Source of the DNA: NCEH01 sp002257205
GTDB lineage: Bacteria; Pseudomonadota; Alphaproteobacteria; Rhizobiales; Xanthobacteraceae
Length of the DNA: 64,000 bases
Reading direction: 5' to 3' (one strand)
Assembly: GCF_043195105.1 (NCBI RefSeq)
Contig: NZ_JBAFWO010000003.1
Part shown: in pieces, positions 23,394 through 31,103 of the stretch
Numbering within the stretch: position 1 is the stretch's first letter
Layout of the letters: every line of letters starts with the position of its first letter
Translations under genes and position numbers: made by a program
Notes under the pieces: generated by a model
Told to the model about the DNA's origin: nothing
The model's database searches: none
Seen by the model: only the letters and a program-made list of their open reading frames with translations

Positions 23394-23957
23394 TTACTTG
23401 GCGTCCGCAGCCACTTGCATCTTGATGATCTTGTCGGGGTTCGCGACGGCGCCATTCTGGCTCGCGGGACCCTTCTTGATCTTGTCCACGAACTCCATGC
23501 CCGACACCACCTTGCCGACCACGGTATATTGGCCGTTCAGGGAGGGGGTGGCGTCGAAATTGATGAAGAATTGCGAATTGGCGCTGTCCGGCGAGGACGA
23601 GCGGGCCATGCCCACGGTGCCGCGCTCGAACGGGACCTTGGAGAACTCCGCCGGCAGGTTGGGATATTTGGAGCCGCCGGTGCCGTTGCCATACTGGCCG
23701 TCGCCGGTCTGCGCCATGAAGCCGTCGATGACGCGGTGGAAGGGAACGCCGTTATAGAAGCCTTCGCGGGCGAGCAGCTTCAGCCGCTCCGCATGCTTGG
23801 GCGCGATGTCCGGGCGCAGCGCGATCACCACACGGCCATAGGTCGTGTCGAGATAAAGGGTGTTCTGGGGGTCGATCTTGCTCTGCGCGGCGGCGGGCAG
23901 CACGAACATCAGCGCGACGGCAAGGCCGGCCAGGACGCGGCCGAGAATGCGGGGCAT
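23394..23957 (-). CDS. Exported cyclophilin-type peptidyl-prolyl isomerase
   Basis: This 187-residue cyclophilin has a signal peptide (MPRILGRVLAGLAVALMFVLPAAAQS, about residues 1-24), so it probably acts in the periplasm. The active-site core matches its neighbour: FHRVIDGFMAQTGDGQYGNGTGG, GMARSSSPDSANSQFFINF and YTVVGKVVSGMEFVDKIKKG. The ATG at 23957 follows AAGGAGAAA. It lies between coaD and the cytoplasmic cyclophilin gene on one strand and probably arose by tandem duplication. Confidence 0.94.
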   Translation of the reverse strand: MPRILGRVLAGLAVALMFVLPAAAQSKIDPQNTLYLDTTYGRVVIALRPDIAPKHAERLKLLAREGFYNGVPFHRVIDGFMAQTGDGQYGNGTGGSKYPNLPAEFSKVPFERGTVGMARSSSPDSANSQFFINFDATPSLNGQYTVVGKVVSGMEFVDKIKKGPASQNGAVANPDKIIKMQVAADAK

Positions 23958-23991
23958 GGGTTTCTCCTTGGAACCGATCAGCTGTTGGACA

Positions 23992-24513
23992 TCAGCGTTT
24001 GGGAAACTTCGCGTGCAGCCGCGCAAGCACGACCGGCGGCACGAAGGCGGACACGTCCCCGCCCATGGACGCGATCTGCCGCACCAAGGTGGCGGTGATG
24101 GGGCGCACCCGCGGGGACGCCGGCAGGAACACGGTCTGGATGTCCGGCGCGAGCGTGCCGTTCATGCCCGCCATCTGCATTTCATAGTCGAGGTCCGTGC
24201 CGTCGCGCAGGCCGCGGATCAGCAGGCCGGCTCCGGTCTCCTGCGCCACGCTCACCACCAGCTTGTCGAAGGTGACCACTTCGAGAACCGCCCCCTCCTC
24301 GGCCGCCACCGGCCCGCAGACCTCGCGCAGCATGTCGAGCCGCTCGGCCGCCGTGAACAGCGGCGTCTTGCCGGGATGGATGCCGACCGCGAGCACCAGC
24401 CGATCGGCCAGGCGGCACGCGGAGCGCACCACGTCCAGATGCCCGTTGGTGGGCGGATCGAACGAGCCGGCATAAATGGCGGCGCGGGTGGTGTGGGCTT
24501 GCTGGGCGCTCAT
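23992..24513 (-). CDS. coaD: Phosphopantetheine adenylyltransferase
   Basis: This enzyme catalyses the fourth step of coenzyme A synthesis: transfer of AMP from ATP to 4'-phosphopantetheine to form dephospho-CoA. The 173-residue product shows YAGSFDPPTNGHLDVV (the T/NxGH nucleotide motif near residue 17), the GIHPGKTPLFTAAERL loop and LIRGLRDGTDLDYE. ISSS-type signature residues are replaced by RPITATLVRQIA towards the end. The ATG at 24513 is preferred over a TTG nine bases upstream. In the usual alphaproteobacterial order it is followed by the cyclophilin genes. Confidence 0.95.
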   Translation of the reverse strand: MSAQQAHTTRAAIYAGSFDPPTNGHLDVVRSACRLADRLVLAVGIHPGKTPLFTAAERLDMLREVCGPVAAEEGAVLEVVTFDKLVVSVAQETGAGLLIRGLRDGTDLDYEMQMAGMNGTLAPDIQTVFLPASPRVRPITATLVRQIASMGGDVSAFVPPVVLARLHAKFPKR

Positions 24514-24600
24514 AGGGCGCAAGCGTTATCGCGCCCCGCGCCCACGCGCAATGGGGCGGCGCCACACGGCACCGCCCTTAGGGTCACAGCGCAGGCATCC

Positions 24601-25377
24601 TCACAGATGGATGCCACCCGACACCTCGATGCGCTGGCCGTTCACCCAGCGATTCTCTTCCGCCAGGAAGGTCGCGATCATGGGGCCGATATCCTCGGCC
24701 ACGCCGACACGGCCGAGCGCCGTCTCGCCGGCGATGATCGCGTTGACCTGCGCATTATCGCGCACCAGTCCACCGCCGAAATCGGTCTCGATGGCACCGG
24801 GAGCGATGGTGTTGACGCGGATGCCGCGCGGACCCAGTTCCTCGGCCATGTAGCGGGTGAGCACCTCGATGCCGCCCTTCATGGCCGCATAGGCGGCAAA
24901 GCCCGGCATGGTGAAGCGGGCAAGTCCGCTGGACAAATTAATGATGCGCCCACCGTCGGCCATCAACGGCAGCAGGGCCTGGGAGAGGAAGAAGGTGCCC
25001 TTCAGGTGGATGTTCGCCAGCTGGTCGAACATCTCTTCCGTGGTCTCCATGAAAGCGGCATGGATCCCGATGCCCGCATTGTTGACGAGGACGTCGAACC
25101 GTTCGCCGCCGAACGTCTCCTTGAGCGCCGACTGCACGGTCTGGGCGAAGGCCGGGAAGGTGGCCGAGCGCGCCGTATCGAGCTGGAGGGCAAGGCCGGT
25201 ACGGCCCAGCGCCGCGATCTCGGCGCGCACCGCCTCGGCCTCCTCGGCGCGGGAATGATAGGTGAAGATTACATCCATGCCTCGGCGCGCCAGGGCCAGC
25301 ACGGTGCTGCGCCCGAGGCCCCGGCTGCCGCCGGTGACGAGAGCGATGGAAGGGAAAGAAGCGGGGGTATGGGTCAT
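24601..25377 (-). CDS. SDR-family NAD(P)-dependent oxidoreductase
   Basis: This 258-residue classical short-chain dehydrogenase has the cofactor motif TGGSRGLG near residue 15 and NNAGIG near 100. The catalytic Ser and YxxxK lie in SSGLARFTMPGFAAYAAMK (about 150-170). IAPGAIETDFGGG and the C-terminal WVNGQRIEVSGGI complete the fold. The ATG at 25377 has GGAGAT upstream. It is divergent from an AraC-family regulator, a frequent pairing in which the regulator controls the dehydrogenase. The substrate is unknown. Confidence 0.92.
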   Translation of the reverse strand: MTHTPASFPSIALVTGGSRGLGRSTVLALARRGMDVIFTYHSRAEEAEAVRAEIAALGRTGLALQLDTARSATFPAFAQTVQSALKETFGGERFDVLVNNAGIGIHAAFMETTEEMFDQLANIHLKGTFFLSQALLPLMADGGRIINLSSGLARFTMPGFAAYAAMKGGIEVLTRYMAEELGPRGIRVNTIAPGAIETDFGGGLVRDNAQVNAIIAGETALGRVGVAEDIGPMIATFLAEENRWVNGQRIEVSGGIHL

Positions 25378-25576
25378 GACACGATCTCCATCAGCGATGG
25401 GAGACTTGTAGAGCCCGGCCTTCCGCACCTCTTGCCGGATGCTGCCGAAGGCTTGCCAATTTCTCCAAACCCGCTTCTCCCCTGCCGCCAATAGACTATG
25501 CTTCCCCCTGCCCGGCTTCGCGTGACGCGGCGCGGCGCCGCGCCATGCCGCCCCACGGGCCAGGGAAGAACCCGCC

Positions 25577-26542
25577 ATGACCGAGGATCTGCGCGCCGCC
25601 GCCACACGCCACACGGCGGGACTGCAAGCGCCCGAGGGCCTGCTTCTGGCGGAGGCCGGAGGCATCGGCTTTGCCTGCGCCCGCGCGCCCACGCCTTATG
25701 TGCATGCCCTCTACCGACCCCTGCTTTGCCTGGTTCTCCAAGGGGCGAAGGACGTGACCTCCGGAATGCAAACCTGGTCGTTCAAGGCGGGGGAGACGCT
25801 GATCGTGGGCACGGACCTCGCCGTGTCCGGCCGGGTGCGGCAGGCGAGCCCCACGGCACCCTATCTGGCGGTGGCCCTCGACATCGACCTGCAACTGCTG
25901 CGGGAGTTGATGAGCGAGATCGCTGCGAGGTCCCCGCCTCAGCCGGTGGCCCGGGTTGCCGTTGCTGAGACGCAGGTCGCGGTGCAGGACTGCGTCGCCC
26001 GGCTGGTGCGGCTCGTGGACACGCCCGACGCACTCGCGGTGCTGCGCCCCTCCATCCTGCGCGAAATGCATTACTGGCTACTGCGCGGCCCCCACGGCCC
26101 CATGCTGCGGCAACTCAGCCTGCCGGACAGCCATGCGGCACGGATTTCCCGGGCCGTGGCGCTGCTGCGCGCGGACTATGCCCGCCCGCTCCCGGTGGGG
26201 CGGCTCGCCGAGGCGGCGGGCATGAGCGTCTCGTCCTTCCACGCGCATTTCAAGGCGGTGACGTCCCTCTCACCGCTCCAGTTCCAGAAGCGGCTACGCC
26301 TTGTAGAGGCGCGGCGGCGGCTGCATGGGGAAAGGGTGGCCATTTCCGAGGCGGCGTTCGACGTGGGCTATGAGAGCGTGTCCCACTTCACCCGCGACTA
26401 TGCCCGCCTGTTCGGCGCCCCGCCCCGCCGGGACCTGGAGGCCCTCTCCCTCAGCGACGGCCCGCCGCCAAGAGGATCGCGGCGCCCCCCGCCAGGATCA
26501 CGGCGGACACTCGATCCGCCACACGCGCGAACCGGCCCTTGA
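25577..26542 (+). CDS. AraC-family transcriptional regulator
   Basis: This 321-residue regulator has an N-terminal AraC_N (cupin-like) domain (about residues 20-170), with YRPLLCLVLQGAKDVTSG. Its C-terminal double helix-turn-helix (about 190-290) includes RLAEAAGMSVSSFHAHFKAVT and ISEAAFDVGYESVSHFTRDYARLFG. It is divergent from the SDR gene 199 bases away. The last ~30 residues, rich in Pro and Arg, are encoded antisense to the end of the LysE gene (92 bases of 3' overlap). They look like a run-on extension after loss of an earlier stop. Confidence 0.85.
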   Translation: MTEDLRAAATRHTAGLQAPEGLLLAEAGGIGFACARAPTPYVHALYRPLLCLVLQGAKDVTSGMQTWSFKAGETLIVGTDLAVSGRVRQASPTAPYLAVALDIDLQLLRELMSEIAARSPPQPVARVAVAETQVAVQDCVARLVRLVDTPDALAVLRPSILREMHYWLLRGPHGPMLRQLSLPDSHAARISRAVALLRADYARPLPVGRLAEAAGMSVSSFHAHFKAVTSLSPLQFQKRLRLVEARRRLHGERVAISEAAFDVGYESVSHFTRDYARLFGAPPRRDLEALSLSDGPPPRGSRRPPPGSRRTLDPPHARTGP

Positions 26543-27077
26543 GCGCGGTGCGCGCGTGATCGGCGGCGATTGCCCAGAGCATGTCGCCGACCAGCGCGAT
26601 CATTGCGAAAATCCCCGCCAGCAGCGCGATCTGCGGCACCGGATGGGCCGGGTCGGTCACGAACTGCGGCAGGAAAGCCGCGTGGAACAGCAAGGTCTTG
26701 GGATTGGCGAAGGCCACAGCCAAGCCGCGCGCGAAGGCGGCCCGGCCGGAGGGCGCGGCTTCCTGCGTTCCCGCGCCAGCCTGCCGCCATTGGCGCACCG
26801 CGAGCCACACGAGATAGGCGGCACCGACATAGCGCACGAGATCGAAATGACGGGCGAAAATCTCCACCAGCCAGGCGAGCCCCGCCGCGACGACCGTGAG
26901 CTGAAGCACCAGCCCCACATTGACCCCGGCGGCGGAGAGCATGCCGGCGCGGCGCCCGTGCTTGAGCGCCGTGGCGACAATCAGGGCCACGTTGGGCCCG
27001 GGCGTCGCGGCGAGCGCCACGCAGGCGAGCGCGAACAGGGCCAGGTTTTCAGCCGAGATGAGGCCCCCGCCCGACAT
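26451..27077 (-). CDS. LysE/RhtB-family amino acid exporter
   Basis: This 208-residue inner-membrane protein has six predicted helices. The family core is ALAATPGPNVALIVATALKHGRRAGMLSAAGVNVG (about residues 19-53), and GLAVAFANPKTLLFHAAFLPQFV follows near 118. It exports amino acids or related small molecules; the substrate cannot be told. The start ATG overlaps the gyrA stop by one base (TGATG), so it is translationally coupled to gyrA. This placement is probably incidental to function. Confidence 0.9.
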   Translation of the reverse strand: MSGGGLISAENLALFALACVALAATPGPNVALIVATALKHGRRAGMLSAAGVNVGLVLQLTVVAAGLAWLVEIFARHFDLVRYVGAAYLVWLAVRQWRQAGAGTQEAAPSGRAAFARGLAVAFANPKTLLFHAAFLPQFVTDPAHPVPQIALLAGIFAMIALVGDMLWAIAADHARTALKGRFARVADRVSAVILAGGAAILLAAGRR

Positions 27078-29896
27078 CAGGCTTCACCGCCCTCCGCCGG
27101 GCCGGCGTCGTCGGACGGGCCGTTGTCTTCACCCGGCTCGGCGGAGAGGCCGGTTGCCTCCTCGTCCTCGCTGATGTGCTCGACCGAAACGACGTGCTCG
27201 TCGTCCGCCGTGTTGAACACGATGACGCCCTGGCTGGAACGGCCGACGATGCGGATGCCTTCCACCGGGCAGCGGATCAGCTGGCCGCCATTGGTCACCA
27301 ACATGATCTGGTCTGGATCCTTCACCGGGAAGGAGGCGACGAGCTTGCCGTTGCGTTCGTTCACCGCCATGGCGACGATGCCTTTGCCGCCGCGGCCGGT
27401 CACGCGATACTCGTAGGACGAGGTCCGCTTGCCGTAGCCGTTCTCGGACAGGGTCAGGATGAACTGCTCCAGCGCCGCCATCTGGATGCGCTTGGCTTCG
27501 TCCAGCGCGCCTTCGCTCTGCGCGCCCTCGGTCACCCCCTCTTCGGCATCGGCCTCGATCGCTGCCGGCTCCTCGGCTGCGGTGCCGGCGGCGCCACCCA
27601 GCGCGCGCCGTTCGGCATTGGCCATGCGCAGATAGGTGGCCCGTTGCTCCGGCGTCGCATCCGAATGGAAGATGATCGCCATGGAGATGATCCGATCCTC
27701 TCCCTCCAGCCGGATACCGCGCACGCCCACCGAATCACGCCCCTTGAACACCCGCACATCGGTGACCGGGAAGCGGATGCAGGCGCCGTTCGCGGTGGTG
27801 AGGAGCACATCGTCCTGCTCCGTGCAAAGCTGGACCGAGGCGATGGACTCGCCTTCCTCCAGCTTCATCGCGATCTTGCCGTTGCGGTTGACCTGGCTGA
27901 AATCCGCCAGCTCATTGCGCCGCACCGTACCGCCGGTGGTGGCGAACATGATCTGCCAGCGGCCATGCTCCTCGCTCTCCTCCGGCAGCGGCACGATGGA
28001 GGTGATCCGCTCGTCGGGATCCAGCGGCAAGATGTTGATGAGGGCCTTGCCGCGCGCCTGGGGTGCAGCTGCCGGCAGGCGCCACACCTTGAGCTTGTAG
28101 ACCTGCCCCTTGGAGGAGAAGAACAGCACCGGGGCATGGGTGGAGGCGACGAACAGGCGGGTGACGAAATCCTCGTCCCGCGTCTGCATGGCCGACCGCC
28201 CCTTCCCGCCGCGCCGCTGGGCGCGATAGGTGGAAAGCGGCACGCGCTTCACATAGCCAGCGTGTGAGACGGTGACGACCATCTCCTCGCGCTGGATCAA
28301 ATCCTCGTCGTCAAGGTCGCCGAAACCCTCGACGATCTCGGTGCGGCGCGGCGTGCCGAATTCGGCCTTGATGGCATTCAGCTCGTCGCGAACAATCTGC
28401 TGAATTCGCGCTCTACTAGCCAGAATTTCGAGGTAATCGGCAATTTCGACGGCAAGTTTGTTGAGTTCGTCCGCGACCTCGTCACGCCCTAGGGCGGTCA
28501 GGCGCTGCAAGCGCAGATCGAGGATGGCGCGCGCCTGTTCGAACGAAAGCCGATAGGTGCCGTCGGCAGCGAGCGTGTGGCGCGGATCGGCGATCAGCTC
28601 GATCAGTGGGGCCATATCCTTAGCCGGCCAATCGCGCCCCATGAGGGCTTCGCGCGCACTTGCAGGATCGGGCGCGGCCCGAATTAAGCGAATAACTTCA
28701 TCGATATTGGCGACGGCGATGGCCAGGCCCACCAACACATGGGCGCGATCGCGCGCCTTGCGGAGCAGGAATTTCGTACGCCGGCTCACCACCTCTTCCC
28801 GGAAGGAAATGAAGGCTGTGAGCATGTCATGAAGCGTCATGACGGAGGGGCGACCGCCGGACAGCGCCACCATGTTGACGCCGAACGAGGTTTGCAGCGG
28901 CGTCATGCGGTAAAGGTTGTTCAATACCACATCGGCTTGGGAATCGCGTTTGATTTCAATGTAGACGCGCATTCCCTCGCGATCGGATTCGTCGCGGATT
29001 TCGGCGATGCCTTCGAGGCGCTTCTCGCGCACCAACTCCGCGATCTTTTCGATCATCGTCGCCTTGTTCACCTGATAGGGGATCTCGGTGATGATGATCG
29101 CTTCGCGGTCCTTGCGGACGGTCTCGATGGAGACCTTGGCCCGCATCATGATCGAGCCGCGCCCCGTCAAATAGGCCTGACGGATTCCGGAACGGCCGAG
29201 AATGAGGGCGCCGGTGGGGAAATCCGGACCGGGCACGACATCCAGCAAAGCCTCGGGATCCAGCAAAGGATCGTCGATCAGAGCCAGCGCGGCGTCGATG
29301 ATTTCGCCAAGATTATGCGGCGGGATATTGGTCGCCATGCCGACCGCGATGCCGCCGGCGCCGTTGACCAGCAGGTTCGGGAACTTGGCCGGAAGGACCG
29401 AGGGTTCGCGCTCGCTGTTGTCGTAGTTTTCCTGATAGTCGACAGTGTCCTTGTCGAGATCGTCCAGCAGCGCGTTGGCGACCTTCTCCAGCCGCACCTC
29501 GGTGTAACGCATAGCGGCTGGCGGATCGCCGTCCACGGAGCCGAAATTGCCCTGGCCGTCCACCAGGGGAAGCCGCATGGAGAAGCGCTGGGCCATGCGC
29601 ACCAGGGCGTCATAGACCGACTGGTCGCCATGGGGATGGTACTTACCGATCACGTCGCCAACCACGCGAGCCGACTTGCGATAGGATTTGTTCCACTCGT
29701 AGCCGTTCTCGTGCATGGAGAACAAAATGCGCCGATGCACCGGCTTGAGCCCGTCGCGCACGTCCGGCAGCGCCCGCGCGACGATCACGCTCATGGCGTA
29801 GTCGAGATAGGAGCGGGACAATTCTTCGGTGATGGATACGGGCCGGATGTCGGAAGGCAGGTCGCCTCCCTGTCGCGGCGTCTCGTTGTCAGCCAA
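27077..29896 (-). CDS. gyrA: DNA gyrase subunit A
   Basis: Gyrase A forms the DNA breakage-reunion and wrapping subunit that introduces negative supercoils. The 939-residue protein has the N-terminal YLDYAMSVIVARALPDVRDGLKPVHRR, the catalytic tyrosine Y131 in AAMRYTEVRL, and the gyrase-specific QRRGGKG box at the start of the C-terminal beta-pinwheel. An acidic Ala/Glu-rich insertion lies inside the pinwheel, as in other alphaproteobacteria. In the quinolone region, the residue equivalent to E. coli Ser83 is Gln92 and the Asp87 equivalent is D96. ssb lies upstream on the same strand. Confidence 0.98.
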   Translation of the reverse strand: MADNETPRQGGDLPSDIRPVSITEELSRSYLDYAMSVIVARALPDVRDGLKPVHRRILFSMHENGYEWNKSYRKSARVVGDVIGKYHPHGDQSVYDALVRMAQRFSMRLPLVDGQGNFGSVDGDPPAAMRYTEVRLEKVANALLDDLDKDTVDYQENYDNSEREPSVLPAKFPNLLVNGAGGIAVGMATNIPPHNLGEIIDAALALIDDPLLDPEALLDVVPGPDFPTGALILGRSGIRQAYLTGRGSIMMRAKVSIETVRKDREAIIITEIPYQVNKATMIEKIAELVREKRLEGIAEIRDESDREGMRVYIEIKRDSQADVVLNNLYRMTPLQTSFGVNMVALSGGRPSVMTLHDMLTAFISFREEVVSRRTKFLLRKARDRAHVLVGLAIAVANIDEVIRLIRAAPDPASAREALMGRDWPAKDMAPLIELIADPRHTLAADGTYRLSFEQARAILDLRLQRLTALGRDEVADELNKLAVEIADYLEILASRARIQQIVRDELNAIKAEFGTPRRTEIVEGFGDLDDEDLIQREEMVVTVSHAGYVKRVPLSTYRAQRRGGKGRSAMQTRDEDFVTRLFVASTHAPVLFFSSKGQVYKLKVWRLPAAAPQARGKALINILPLDPDERITSIVPLPEESEEHGRWQIMFATTGGTVRRNELADFSQVNRNGKIAMKLEEGESIASVQLCTEQDDVLLTTANGACIRFPVTDVRVFKGRDSVGVRGIRLEGEDRIISMAIIFHSDATPEQRATYLRMANAERRALGGAAGTAAEEPAAIEADAEEGVTEGAQSEGALDEAKRIQMAALEQFILTLSENGYGKRTSSYEYRVTGRGGKGIVAMAVNERNGKLVASFPVKDPDQIMLVTNGGQLIRCPVEGIRIVGRSSQGVIVFNTADDEHVVSVEHISEDEEATGLSAEPGEDNGPSDDAGPAEGGEA

Positions 29897-30178
29897 AAGA
29901 CGGGTCTCTCATAATGAGCTTGTAAGCCCTGTCTTTTAGCCGATTCACAGCTGTCACGCCAGCGAAAGACCGTCGGCGCGGGTATAAATATCCTCGATTT
30001 TACAATGCCTTATAGCGGTGGTCTCAAGTTCTGCACCGCCGTGCCCCCTCTTGTACCGCCACAGCACCTCCAAACGGGGGGAAATGCCCGAGCTGGCGGG
30101 CGCGCCATCGCCTCCCCGCCAGTTCGGAACCTCTTGGAAATCCGGAGAATTAAAAACCCGGGAAGCCACAGATCCCGG
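29897..30178 (-). other. Intergenic region between ssb and gyrA
   Basis: These 282 bases hold the ssb terminator (30152-30178) and probably the gyrA promoter. I cannot place a -35/-10 pair with confidence. No coding potential is evident. Confidence 0.5.
30152..30178 (-). terminator. Probable rho-independent terminator of ssb
   Basis: On the minus strand, CCGGGA and TCCCGG (30073-type arms at 30173-30178 and 30158-30163) form a 6-bp stem with a 9-base loop, followed by GTTTTTAA. It starts immediately after the ssb stop codon. Confidence 0.55.
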
Positions 30179-30748
30179 TCAGAATGGGATTTCGTCATCC
30201 ATGTCGTCGGAGGGGCGGCTGCCGCCCGAACCCGAACTCGAGCCTGCACCACCACCGGACCGGCGCCCCCCGGAACCGCCCCCATAGCTGCCGCCGCCAC
30301 CTCCGAACGAACCGCCGCCTGCACCCATCGGGCTTGATGAGCCGAAATCGGAGCCGCCGGCATATTCGTCGCCGCCGCCCTCGCTCGAACCGCCGCCGCT
30401 ACGCCCATCCAGAAGGGTGAGCTCGCCGCGATAGGGGCGCAGCACCACTTCGGTGGTATATTGCTCGCGGCCATCCTTCTCATATTTGCGGGTCTCGAGC
30501 TGGCCCTCGATATAGACCTTGGAGCCCTTCTTCACGAAGCGCTCCACCACGCCAACCAGATTTTCGTTAAGCACTGAAATGCGGTGCCATTCGGTGCGCT
30601 CCTTGCGCTCGCCCGAGGCCTTGTCGCGCCAAGTCTCGGACGTGGCGATGGAGAAGCTCGCCACCCGCCCGCCGTTCTGGAAGGAACGGATTTCCGGGTC
30701 GCGGCCCAGATTGCCGATCAGGATCACCTTATTGACGCTGCCGGCCAT
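30179..30748 (-). CDS. ssb: Single-stranded DNA-binding protein
   Basis: This 189-residue SSB protects single-stranded DNA and recruits replication and repair partners. The OB-fold covers residues about 1-112, with SVNKVILIGNLGRDPEIR, ATSETWRDK, TEWHRISVL and KKGSKVYIEGQLETRKYE. A Gly/Ser-rich disordered linker (about 115-180) follows. The acidic tip DMDDEIPF is the peptide that binds partner proteins. The gene is divergent from uvrA and shares a LexA box with it, so DNA damage induction is expected. Confidence 0.98.
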   Translation of the reverse strand: MAGSVNKVILIGNLGRDPEIRSFQNGGRVASFSIATSETWRDKASGERKERTEWHRISVLNENLVGVVERFVKKGSKVYIEGQLETRKYEKDGREQYTTEVVLRPYRGELTLLDGRSGGGSSEGGGDEYAGGSDFGSSSPMGAGGGSFGGGGGSYGGGSGGRRSGGGAGSSSGSGGSRPSDDMDDEIPF

Positions 30749-31103
30749 CGCCCGCTCCCTGTCTTGCGTGCCGGGCGATGCCGGCTGAACCGAAGCTGCA
30801 CCCTAGCGCCCCCCTTGTGCGAAGCGAGGGGCGCCCGTGCCTTTTCCACCAAAAGGTCCCTAAGGCCGAAGCCTGAATGCAAATGTTCTTGATCTGTTCT
30901 AGCAATCGCGCACACTGGCCGCAAGATGAGTCTGAAGCCTGTGCATTCCTTTTTTCGGTTTTGATACCTATGTTCGGCTTACGTTCCCTACCGCAGCGCA
31001 CACCGTGTCCTAAATTAACCAAGGTGGCGGGCCGGAAGACGCCGCGCTCCGCTTGCCGGACGCTTTCGCCCTCACTGCCCCGCTTACCCTAAGCCCGAGC
31101 CTC
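30749..31103. other. Divergent ssb-uvrA control region
   Basis: This 355-base region between divergent genes contains the SOS operator (30885-30899). On the minus strand, TAGCAA-complement elements (TTGCTA at 30900-30905 and TTGCAT at 30877-30882, 17-base spacer) could form the ssb promoter, with the operator inside the spacer. No gene is seen. Confidence 0.5.
30885..30899. promoter_or_regulatory. LexA (SOS) box, alphaproteobacterial type
   Basis: GTTC-TTGATCT-GTTC is an exact match to the GTTC-N7-GTTC direct-repeat operator bound by LexA in alphaproteobacteria. It sits between ssb and uvrA, both classical SOS genes, and can repress both until DNA damage. Confidence 0.88.
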
